This document shows positions 55,531 to 64,000 of a DNA stretch of 64,000 nt, piece by piece. The DNA is from Chelydra serpentina (taxonomy: Eukaryota > Chordata > Testudines > Chelydridae). The notes below the pieces were generated by a model. That model worked only from the letters and a program-made list of their open reading frames with translations, ran no database searches and was not told where the DNA came from. The DNA lies in contig JBAIAC010000003.1 in assembly GCA_037349315.1 (NCBI GenBank), positions 10,974,501 to 11,038,500 of the forward strand, given 5' to 3'. Numbering within the stretch: the stretch's first letter is position 1; every line of letters starts with the position of its first letter. The position numbers and the translations under genes are program-made.

Positions 55531-56346
55531 TGTCATAAACATACAGCTAAGGGTAACCTAGGATTCCTCCTTACCTGTAAGGGGTTAAGAAGCTCAAATA
55601 ACCTGGCTGGCACCTAACCAAGAGGACCAATGAGGAAAGAAGATACTTTCAAATCTTGGGAGGGGGGGAAGGTTGTGTGTGTGCTCTTTGCTTTTAGTTC
55701 TGTACTCTCTTGGGAATGAGAGGGACCAGGCAGAAATCCATCTCCTCTAAACCATCCTCAACCAAGTCTCCAATATTGCAACAAGTAAGTTAGTCAGGCA
55801 TTGCAATTAGGTTTTCTTTTGTTTTGCTTGTGAATTTTTCCAGTGCTAAGAGGGAGGTGTTATTCCTGTTTTCTGTAACGCTAAGGTTTTGCCCAAAGGG
55901 GGGATCCTTTGAGTTTTGAATTTGAGTACCCTGTAAAGTTATTTTCCCTCCTGATTTTACAAAGATGATTTTTACCTCTCTTTTTTTTAATAAAATCCTT
56001 CTTTAAGAACCTGACTGATTTTCCCATTGTTCTAAGATCCAGGGGTTTGGGTCTTTGATCACTTTGTAACCAACTGTTTAGGAGATTATTCTCAAGCCTC
56101 CCCAGGAAAGGGGGTGTAAGGGCTTGAGAGGATATTTTGGGGGAAGGGGAACTCCACGTGGTCCTTTTCCCTGGTTCTTGTTTAAATCACTTGGTGGTGG
56201 CAGTGATTACCAGCTTCAGGGTACAAGGGATAATTTGTACCTTGGGGATTTTTTAACCTAAGCTGGTAGAAATAGACTTAGGGGGTCTTTCATGCGGGTC
56301 CCCACGACTGTACCCTAGAGTTCAGAGTGGGGAGGGAACCTTGACA
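55531..56346 (+). mobile_element. Solo LTR, 816 bp, TSD GATGT
   Basis: Ends TGTCATAAAC and AACCTTGACA are TG...CA with inverted TGTCA/TTGACA. A perfect 5-bp duplication GATGT flanks it (55526-55530 and 56347-56351). A polyadenylation signal AATAAA sits at 55989-55994, placing the LTR on the plus strand. Removing the LTR joins GGAGTAGATGT to GTACCAGGATC, restoring a continuous LINE sequence on the minus strand. No internal retroelement sequence remains. Confidence 0.88.
55989..55994 (+). terminator. LTR polyadenylation signal
   Basis: AATAAA after a T run, in the middle of the LTR as expected for R. Supports plus orientation. Confidence 0.5.
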
Positions 56347-56351
56347 GATGT

Positions 56352-56475
56352 GTACCAGGATCTCCCTCGCATTGCAAAAGTGACAGGTGTTGGGAGTTTG
56401 TGAACCACGCCAGGTATAGACCAGTGCTCATGGCTCCGTGGAGGAGCTGCCAGATGATATCCCCAGTGGGTTGTG
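56352..56475 (-). pseudogene. Tx1-like LINE ORF2 3' part, segment 2
   Basis: Continues segment 1 across the LTR. The minus strand reads CHFCNARE and, upstream, a GSSSTEP-ALVYTW-like text. CHFC would be the first half of a zinc-binding module. The segment is short and has an internal stop. Confidence 0.5.
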
Positions 56476-56509
56476 CAATTAATTAGGCAGGGGACTGCAG
56501 GAAGATAAA

Positions 56510-56635
56510 GGATAGTCTCGTGGTCAAGGCAGTTGCATGCTACCCTAGAGACCTGGATTCTATCCCTGCCTCTACCACTTAGTTCCCATGTGATGCTGGC
56601 CAAGTCACTTACATGAAACTTTTCATTAGTGGTCA
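56510..56635 (+). mobile_element. MIR/tRNA-SINE-like fragment
   Basis: AGTCTCGTGGTCAAGGCAGT, CCTGGATTCTATCCCTGCCT and GTGATGCTGGCCAAGTCACT resemble the tRNA head and core of a MIR-like SINE. Confidence 0.6.
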
Positions 56636-56639
56636 CTTC

Positions 56640-57154
56640 TGTATACTATTAAAAGCTGTATTATAGTGCATACACACAAGTCTTTACACTCCTTAAGGTT
56701 GCATGGGCAACGATCATTCTGGCATTTCCTAACTCGAGAGTGGTTAAATATGCAACTTTGTAATCCTTAATTGTGTATTCCCTACTTCTGTATGGTTCAG
56801 TTTATTGATGAAAGCAAACTTAACTAATGTTGAACAAAGTTATGTGTGCAAATCGCACATAACCCAATATAGTCAGGTTGTAATGCAGTGTGAGAGGTAA
56901 GGGGTATAGTATTGTATCCATTTTTCTCAGGTTCAGTTTTAGTATCTCACTGTAAAAGCAGTGTGTAAAGTAAATTACACCTTTAACTAGGTTAACATCC
57001 TTCAACGTTTAGCTACTATATTTCCTTGAGGGGGGTAAACCTTAAACAGCAAGCTGCCTTCCATTCAGTTGGGTCATTCCAATGTTTCCTTTCAGGGGCT
57101 ATGTCTTGTGTCCATAAATTAAGAATTGTTTTCCTTGCTCTAAATAAAATGAGT
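56640..57154. other. Non-coding sequence
   Basis: No gene or repeat recognised. Confidence 0.4.
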
Positions 57155-57244
57155 TACAGGGCAGTTTTCCAAAGGTGCCTAAGGGGTTTAGAAGCGACAA
57201 AGGGTCCTGTGGCACCTTATAGACTAACAGAGGTATTGAAGCAT

Positions 57245-57280
57245 AAGCTTTCGTGGGTCAATACCCACTTCTTCGGATGC
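57245..57280 (-). ncRNA. Hammerhead-like motif of the Penelope 3' UTR
   Basis: The minus strand reads CCGAAGAA (57269-57276), a stem (57263-57268 with 57253-57258) closed by a 4-base loop, then GAAA (57249-57252), GCTTATGC and TTC. The conserved UGAUGA part is altered (GAAGA for GATGA), so this copy is likely non-catalytic. Position and layout match the copies at 17866 and 21639. Confidence 0.55.
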
Positions 57281-57355
57281 AAGCAGTGGAAATGTCCAGG
57301 GGCAGATATAAATGTGCAGGGAAGATTCAGGCTAGAGATAACGAGGTAAGCTTAA

Positions 57356-59018
57356 TCAGGGAGGGTGAGGCCCTCTTCTAGCAGTTGAGGTGTGAACACC
57401 AAGGGAGGAGAAACTGCTTTTGTAGTTGGCTAGCCATTCATAGTCTTTGTTTAGTCCTGAGCTGATGGTGTCAAATTTGCAAATGAACTGAAGCTCTGCA
57501 GTTTCTCTTTGGAGTGTGGTCCTGAAGTTTTTTTGCTGCAGGATGGCTACCTTTAAATCTGCTATTGTGTGTCCAGGGAGGTTGAAGTGTTCTCCTACAG
57601 GCTTTTGTATATTGCCATTCCTTATATCTGATTTGTGTCCATTTATCCTTTTGCATAAGGACTGTCCAGTTTGACCAATGTACATAGCAGAGGGGCATTG
57701 CTGGCATATTATGGCATATATAACATTGGTGGATGTGCAGGTGAATGAACCGGTGATGGTGTGGCTGATCTGGTTAGGTCCTGTGATGGTGTTCCTGGTG
57801 TAGATATGTGGGCAAAGTTGGCATCGAGGTTTGTTGCATGGATTGGTTCCTGAGTTAGAGTTATTATGGTGCGGTGTGTAGTTGCTGGTGAGAATATGCT
57901 TCAGGTTGGCGGGTTGTCTGTTGGCGAGGACTGGCCTGCCTCCCAAGGCCTGTGAAAGTGAGGGGTCGTTGTTCAGGATGGGTTGTAGATCACTGATGAT
58001 CCATTGGAGAGGTTTTAGCTGAGGACTGTAAGTGATGGCCAGAAGAGCTCTGTTGGTTTCTTTCTTCGGTTTGTCTTGCAGCAGGAGGCTTCTGGGTACA
58101 CGTCTGGCCCTGTTGATCTGTTTTTTTATTTCCTCATGTGGGTAGCGCAGTTTTGAGAATGCTTGGTGAAGATCTTGTAGGTGTTGGTCTCTGTCAGAGG
58201 GGTTGGAGCAAATACGGTTGTACCTCAGTGCTTGGCTGTAGACACTGGATCATGTGGTGTGTCCGGGATGGAAGCTGGAGGCATGTAGGTAGGCATAGCG
58301 GTCAGTGGGTTTTCGGTATAGGGTGGTGTTAATGTGACCATCGCTTATTTGCACCGTGGTGTCTAGGAAGTGGATTTCCCGTGTAGACTGGTCCAGGCTG
58401 AGGTTGATGGTGGGGTGGAAGCTGTTGAAATCGTGGTGGAATTCTTCCAGAGTTTCTTTCCCATGGGTCCAGATGATGAAGATGTCATCAATGTAGCGTA
58501 GATAGAGAAGGGGCGTGAGTAGACGAGAACTGAGGAAGCGTTGTTCCAGGTCAGCCATAAAAATGTTGGCATATTGTGGGGCCATGCGGGTTCCCATAGC
58601 GGTGCCACTGGTCTGGAGGTATATATTGTCACCAAATTTGAAATAATTGTGCGTGAGGATAAAATCACAGAGTTCAGCAACCAGTTGTGCTGTGGCATCA
58701 TCAGGGATACTGTTCCTGACAGCTTGTATTCCATCTGTGTGTGGGATGTTTGTGTAGAGAGCCTCTACATCCATGGTGGCTAGGATGGTGTGTTCTGGAA
58801 GATTATCAATGCATTGTAGTTTTCTCAGGAAATCAGTGGTGTCACGGAGATTGGTGGGAGTGCTGGTGGCATAGGGTCTGAGTAGAGAGTCCACATATCC
58901 GGACAGTTCTTCAGTGAGAGTGCCAATGCCCGAGATGATGGGGCGTCCAGGATTTCCAGGTTTGTGGATCTTGGGTAGTAGGTAGAATAACCCCGGTCGG
59001 GAATAACCCTCTGATACT
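57356..59018 (-). pseudogene. Penelope-like RT with GIY-YIG endonuclease, one in-frame stop
   Basis: The minus-strand frame is open from the 5' truncation point at 59018 to TGA at 57356-57358, about 554 codons, except for a single TGA at 58250-58252. In order it encodes PKIHKPGNPGRPIISG (RT fingers), MDVEALYTNIPH, GTAMGTRMAPQYANIFMADL, and the catalytic YIDD at 58484-58495. After the stop comes an unbroken linker, and near 57650-57730 the GIY-YIG signature (NVIYAIICQQCPSAMYIGQTG). Penelope RT copies RNA, and the GIY-YIG nuclease nicks the target. The N-terminus is lost. One stop in about 1.66 kb implies a fairly recent insertion, but the copy is defective. Confidence 0.9.
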
Positions 59019-59090
59019 TAAGGGGTTTAGGATCATTAATCCAATCAAAAATCAATTGAACATGTGCTCCGAAATCCCTTAGGTGATTTT

Positions 59091-60425
59091 AAAAAAACTC
59101 AACTGCAATTATTTTATGTGCTTTTCTCTGATTAGTAACAATTCCATACAGGACATTAGCATCAATGAGATTTTAGTGACGGACTGATCCCCACTGTATG
59201 GTGCAGTGTCTTCCCAGAGTATCCGTGTTAGAGCAGACTGTGCAAAAAAAAGAGGTCCCACTTGTTGTTACTTCTACATAAATTTGACATGATCCCAAGG
59301 CTTTTGTTTTATCCAGCAGAGGTGGCGAAAATACAATCTGCAAATTATAAACAGCTGTCCTTGTCTTACATAATTACATGTAGAGAAAGCAGCAACCCAC
59401 TTACACGCTTCATTCTGTACTTTGAGGATTAGATAATATATGGGGAAAACCTTTATTCCAAATCCTTTTGCTCCATGCACAATGTCCTTTGTGTTAGCCG
59501 TAATTAGAATCAAGCAAATAGCTCATGTTTCCCCCTGAATATTCACTCAGATAGAAATCGGAATTTGCTTTGGTTGCGGTAGTGTTCCCTTCGTGTTCCC
59601 TTTCCATGGATATTGTGGTGAGCAAGTTTCCTGGCTGGAATGTTATTGGAAACAGCAGATTTTAAACTAACATTGGAGAATACTGGCAAAGTGAATTTTA
59701 AGCTCATGAAGATGACTGACAGCAGATACCTGATTTCAAGAGTTATCTGCATTATTGTCCCGATTTAGGAAAGCATCCTCATTCTGAAAACAACTGAACC
59801 ACATTCTGAACGTTAAGCATGTGCATTCAAGTCATGGCTGTAGTGTTTTCCTGAATCAGGACTAGAATCAGAGAAGAGAAGCCTGACCCTGTGGTGATGT
59901 GTCCAATCAAAACTAACCTAATGAACTGTCTGCAAACAACCTACTGATCAGGAAATAGTCACAGAAATAGCCATACAAATTATTTGTGAAAAGCTTCAAA
60001 TGAATACAACTAAGAAAACCGTAAACTATTTCCACACAAATCATGAAGAGAAGGTTGAATTATTTGCATAAATTATTCCCTACAAAAATTTGCTCCGTTC
60101 TAGTGATATTAGAGCTACACAGCCTAAAGATGGCTTTTTGTTGTTCGAATATTTTTCTTTGCAAGCAAAGCTACCGGTTAGCCTTAAAATGCTTTGCAAT
60201 AAAATCTCTTATTTGAGCATATCTGTATTCACCAGCAAAAATCTTCATTACCTGTCAGTTCAGGTTGTTACTCAACATGAAAGTTAAAATGAATTCACCA
60301 CAACTGTTACAGTAAAAATTAAGCATGAAAAGTTTGGAAATTAACAGGTAAGGGAAGGTAGATAAATATTCCAGTACATTCCCACTTCAAGCAATCTCTT
60401 GAACATATGTAAGAGTGTAAAGTTT
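59091..60425. other. Non-coding, AT-rich
   Basis: No gene or repeat recognised. AT-rich, single-copy looking. Confidence 0.4.
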
Positions 60426-60429
60426 TTGT

Positions 60430-61600
60430 GATGGGTTGCATCACAGAAACCCCCTTAGGGTTGCCAACTGATGTACCAAGACTACTTCTGCCCCTGCTTT
60501 CCTTCCCTTCTAGGACTCCTGAGCCCTGCCTGGCTTGACCCAGACCCGCTAGCCTGCTGCAAACCCAGACCCAGGTCTGAACCACATCCTCTAACAGCTG
60601 TAGGCTCAATTAAAAGCAGCTTAGGAAGTGTTCCTGCCTTTAGCACTCAGATGCTCAACTCCCAATGGGGTCCAAACCCCAAATAAATCCGCTTTACCAT
60701 GTATAAAGCTTATACAGGGTAAACTCAGAAATTGTTCGCTCTCTATAACACTGATAGAGAGAGGTGCACAGCTGTTTGCCCCCCCCCCCCCCAGGTATTA
60801 ATACATACTCTGGGTTAATTAATAAGTAAAAAGTGATTTTAATAAATACAGAAAGTAGGATTTAAGTGGTTGCAAGTAGTAACAGAACAAAGTGAATTAC
60901 CAAGCAAAATAAAACAAAACACGCAAATCTAAGCCTAATACAGTAATAAAACTGAATGCAGATAAAATCTCACCCTCAGAAATGTTTCAATAAGTTCCTT
61001 TCACAGACTGGATGCCTTCCTAGTCTGGGCACAATCCTTTCCCCTGGTACAGCCCTTGTTCCAGCTCAGGTGGTAGCTAGGGGATTTCTCATGATTGCAG
61101 CCCCTTTGTTTTGTTCCACTCCCTTAAATGGCTTTGGCACAAGGCGGGAATCTCTTGTCTCTCTGGGTCACTCCCCCCCCCACCCTTCTAAATGGAAAAG
61201 CACCAATTTTAAGATGGATTTCAGTACCAGGTGACATGGTCACATGTCCTGTGAGACCCCAAGCCTTCATTCCTCCAAGCCTGACTCACAGGAAGGCCTG
61301 CAAGCAAACAGCCATCCCCAGTCAATTGTCCTGGTTGATGGGAGCCATCAAGATTCCAAACCGCCATTAATGGCCCACACTTCGCATAATTACAATAGGC
61401 CCTCAGAGTTATATTTTATATTTCTAGTTTCAGATACAAGAATGATACATGTATACAAATCAGATGACCACATTCAGTAGGCTATATGCTTTGTAATGAT
61501 ACCTTACAAGAAACCTTTTGCATGAAGCATATTCTAGTTACATTATATTCACACCATTAGCGTATTTTCATAATCATATAGCGTGCAACGGCACAGTATT
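60430..61600 (-). mobile_element. LTR-like long repeat, second copy
   Basis: Colinear with 39265-41110 (see the shared blocks there), but without the solo LTR insertion. On the minus strand a TTTAAGG TATA-like segment (about 61126) is followed downstream by T-rich TTTATTAAAATCAC sequence resembling a polyadenylation region. A run of 14 C lies at 60779-60792. Ends are approximate; TGTGATGGGTTGCATCACAG at the left may be one terminus. Confidence 0.55.
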
Positions 61601-61885
61601 GTTACCCCTTTTTGACCTAAGCACTTAGCCAATTTTCAGTGTTAGGAGGAGAAATTGATGTCTAAATCAGGTATTTATTTGATGCAACCCTGTTTATTTA
61701 TAGTTTACAAAGTCCTGTTTCCCTGAACACATTAGGACTTAAACAGCAGGAAATAGTTTCTTTGCTCACTGTTCCAAGCCTATTTCAGCCAGCGCTCTGC
61801 CCCAAAGTTCTTAATATTTTCTCAGGCTCCCACTGCCAGGACCTCTCTGTCTCTGTCTGGGGCTTCTTTGCTCCTTCTCTCACCA

Positions 61886-62008
61886 CGGGTTCTTAACCCA
61901 CGAAAGCTTATGCTGAAATAAATTTGTTAGTCTCTAAGGTGCCACAGGTATTTTTCTTGTTTTCTTTTTGCTGACACAGACTAACACGGCTACTACACTG
62001 AAACCTGA
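61886..62008 (+). mobile_element. Penelope-like terminal repeat fragment
   Basis: GGGTTCTTAACCCACGAAAG, TTAGTCTCTAAGGTGCCACA and ACTAACACGGCTACTACACT match the right arm and hammerhead stem of the copy at 17822. The CTGATGA-equivalent segment is lost at the left end, so the fold is incomplete. Confidence 0.8.
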
Positions 62009-62238
62009 TACACGTGACTCCACCAATCAGGCATCAGTCCCTGTGTTTGCTGTATGAGTCTCCAGGGAAACCTGTTAGGGCATATGGTTTTGTCTCTACT
62101 CAAACTTTGCCTCATTTGTGTGTTTTGGGAGGAGGCTGCTATTGTTTCAGATATCTGGTTCCATAAAGGAGCTTGATTGTTTCTTACATTTATCCTGAAT
62201 GACGAGATATGGTTAACATCACTAGCATCAATGAGGTC

Positions 62239-62653
62239 TGTTACGTTCTTGGGAGGCTGCGGGCCTACCCAGGGTGCTCTGCAAGAACGAGGCCCACACA
62301 CACTGTGTGTTATTGGCTTTATTGAAGGCAAAGTGACACATCCGCAACGATGACTCCTGGCATTGCTGTCATGGAGACGGGGAACCCAGCTCACCGAAGT
62401 TCGGCCTGGTACGGAGTCCAAAAGCGGGGCAGGCTCATACAACTATATAAAAGCATCTCATAAATAATTAATCAGGGGCTTTCCACAGTCTGTGTCCGTC
62501 CCCTGGCTCAAGGTCATGCAAAGCAGTTTTAACTAGCTCAAAACAGATTGCAGCTGGCAAGCCGTGACCTACAGTAACCGGCCCGCTGAGACAGCGTGAG
62601 AAAGCGAAAACACCCTTGCTATGCCATAACACAATCTTCTGTGGTCCCCTACA
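62239..62653 (-). mobile_element. Solo LTR, 415 bp, ERV-like, TSD AGGTC
   Basis: On the plus strand it runs from TGTTACGTTC to CCCCTACA, giving TG...CA. A perfect 5-bp duplication AGGTC flanks it (62234-62238 and 62654-62658). On the minus strand, TTTATATAG at about 62440-62450 precedes AATAAA (complement at 62318-62323) by about 125 bp. A short R-U5-like segment then ends in AACGTAACA. The 149-codon minus frame at 61993-62442 crosses the LTR boundary and is not a gene. Confidence 0.85.
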
Positions 62654-62974
62654 AGGTCTCACCCAACCCCTCAGTTTAACAGTATAAAATTGTCCATTCT
62701 AAAATAACCATGCAAAGATATCCTTTAAGTCTACTCCCTGAATTGCAGCTCAGAGGGGTAAATTTCCTATGCGGAAATTTTCAAAGGCACAAATGGCAGT
62801 TAGGAGTCCAACGTCCATTGAAACTGATGGGCTTTAGATGCCTAATTCCCATTTGTGTCTTTGAAAAATCTTCCCCTATACTTTTAGAATTTGTGTAAAT
62901 AGTTGACTACAAATGAAAACACAACGTGCTACAGCCACTAGTAACCTATGGCTATTAGTTTCCACCAGAAATAC

Positions 62975-63150
62975 TGAATAGAGATTGTCAAAAAAAATTA
63001 TCAAAACGGTTTAATGATAAAAATGGCTTTTTGAAGAAACTGAATTTTCATAAGAAAATTTCCATTTTTTTTTTTTTAGTTTGTGTAGGAAGACTGAAAA
63101 CCGAAAATAATGTAACTTTTCACCAACTAAAATTGGACACATTTTCAGTT
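62975..63150. repeat. AT-rich interspersed repeat copy
   Basis: GGCTTTTTGAAGAAACTGAA, TTTTCATAAGAAAATTTCCA and a T run (63066-63078) match the family at 20265. A G-rich run and a CA-rich run follow (63176-63188, about 63213-63225). Confidence 0.45.
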
Positions 63151-63574
63151 TGTGGAGTTTTTTGGTTGATTTTTTGGGGGGGAGGGGGTTGTTTTCTTCT
63201 ATCCCCCCCACCCCACACACACACAAAAACTCGCTCAAATACTGGATCCCTTATTTATAGCTTTAGCTAGGTAAAAAGCAGTCACAAGTTAGCATTATGA
63301 AGGTATCAAATATCCTTCAACTCTAAAAGTTCCAATTCTTAGCTCGTGTAATTGATTCAAAGTCCACTGGCTTCCAAGAGAGCTGCTGGTGGGTGCTCAG
63401 CACTTTTGAAAAACAGGCCACCCACTATTTTAGGCACAAAAATAAGGGTTTAGGTGACTTTTTTTAAAAAATGTTGGACCTGGTATCAATTGGGGTAGCT
63501 CCATTGAAGTCAAGGACTCCATTAAAGTCAATGGAGCAATTACCTGAGCTGAGGATCTACCTCTAGATTCTCAG

Positions 63575-63945
63575 ACTCATAGACTTTAAGGTCAGAAGGG
63601 ACCATTATGATGATCTAGTCTGACCTCCTGCACAATGCAGGCCACAGAATCTCACCCACCCACTCCTGGAATAATCCTCTCACCTATGTCTCAGCTACTG
63701 AAGTCCTCAAATCATGGTTTAAAGACTTCAAGAGAATCCTCCAGTAAGTGACCCGTGCCCCAGAGGAAGGCGAAAAACCTCCAGGGCCTCTGCCAATCTA
63801 CCCTGGAGGAAAATTCCTTCCCGACCCCAAATATGGTGATCAGCTGAACCCCGAGCATGTGGGCAAGACTCACCAGCCAAACACCCAGGAAAAAGTTCTC
63901 TGTAGTAACAGTTCTATCCAACAGCTCGGCCATTATGTTAATTGA
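63575..63945 (-). mobile_element. CR1-related LINE 3' fragment
   Basis: Starts CAGACTCATAGACTTTAAGG and continues TCTAGTCTGACCTCCTGCAC, CAAGTCCTCAAATCATGG-like text, GTGACCCGTGCCCCAGAGGA and ACTCACCAGCCAAACACCCA. Same subfamily as 24185 and 15775, minus strand, better preserved. May run past the last clear block near 63905. Confidence 0.75.
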
Positions 63946-64000
63946 ATCTATTTCCCTTAAGTTAACGATCCTCATTCACACCTGTGTGACCATCTTGTTT

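Larger units (their letters stand above)
57192..59018 (-). mobile_element. Penelope-like retroelement, 1.83 kb, 12-bp TSD
   Basis: A perfect 12-bp direct repeat TAAGGGGTTTAG lies on both sides (57180-57191 and 59019-59030). The minus strand carries a reverse transcriptase followed by a GIY-YIG endonuclease, and then a 3' UTR with a hammerhead-like motif. The right end starts inside the RT, so the copy is 5' truncated. It is inserted in a short palindromic repeat whose halves lie at 57155-57191 and 59019-59090. The terminal text CCTGTGGCACCTTATAGACT is shared with the copies at 17822, 21585 and 61886. Confidence 0.93.

Noticed and set aside
61993..62442. 149-codon minus-strand open frame
   Set aside because: It begins inside the solo LTR at 62239-62653 and crosses its boundary into flanking DNA; no domain or conserved motif is seen.
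1..64000. CRISPR array, prophage, operon or other prokaryotic system
   Set aside because: No regularly spaced repeats, no dense long frames with ribosome binding sites, and the repeat content is plainly vertebrate.

Overview
The window looks like non-coding chromosomal DNA of a reptile, most probably a turtle or tortoise. A crocodilian is the main alternative. The case rests on the repeat population: CR1 LINEs with octamer-type 3' ends, a tRNA-derived SINE with a CR1-like tail (the tortoise polIII/Cry I type), MIR/CORE-like SINEs, Penelope-like retroelements, hAT transposons and MITEs, and several solo LTRs. I found no convincing host protein-coding exon, rRNA, functional tRNA or CRISPR array. 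Open frames elsewhere are short, lack recognisable domains and mostly lie inside repeats.

Layout. 1-5.6 kb: sparse sequence with a 124-bp hAT-like MITE (2598-2721) and SINE fragments. 5.6-8.2 kb: an inverted-arm composite containing two hAT-type insertions, followed by a solo LTR (7597-8180). 9.4-11.7 kb: a decayed minus-strand CR1 with a recognisable reverse transcriptase. 16.2-18.5 kb: a TIR element and a hAT transposon (17114-18448) with a transposase remnant, itself split by a Penelope-like insertion. 21-24.7 kb: LTR, Penelope-like, SINE and CR1 pieces. 26-35 kb: the most repeat-poor stretch. 36-41 kb: a palindromic MITE, an ERV-like LTR with a primer-binding-site-like sequence, and a solo LTR nested in an older LTR-like repeat. 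43-48 kb: three CR1 fragments. 49-50 kb: a hAT MITE with a nested inverted-repeat element. 55.2-56.5 kb: a solo LTR inserted in a Tx1-like LINE fragment. 57.2-59.0 kb: a Penelope-like element whose RT/GIY-YIG frame is open apart from one stop. 60.4-64 kb: LTR-like and CR1 sequence.

There is no pathway or operon here; the biology is layers of transposition. Ten insertions can be delimited by direct repeats at their ends: 8 bp for hAT-type elements, 4-5 bp for LTRs and 12 bp for Penelope-like elements. Several are nested, which gives a relative time order. The most interesting signal is a hammerhead-ribozyme-like fold shared by the Penelope-like copies, with a compensatory base-pair change between copies. 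Class names come from recognising motifs by eye, without any database search.
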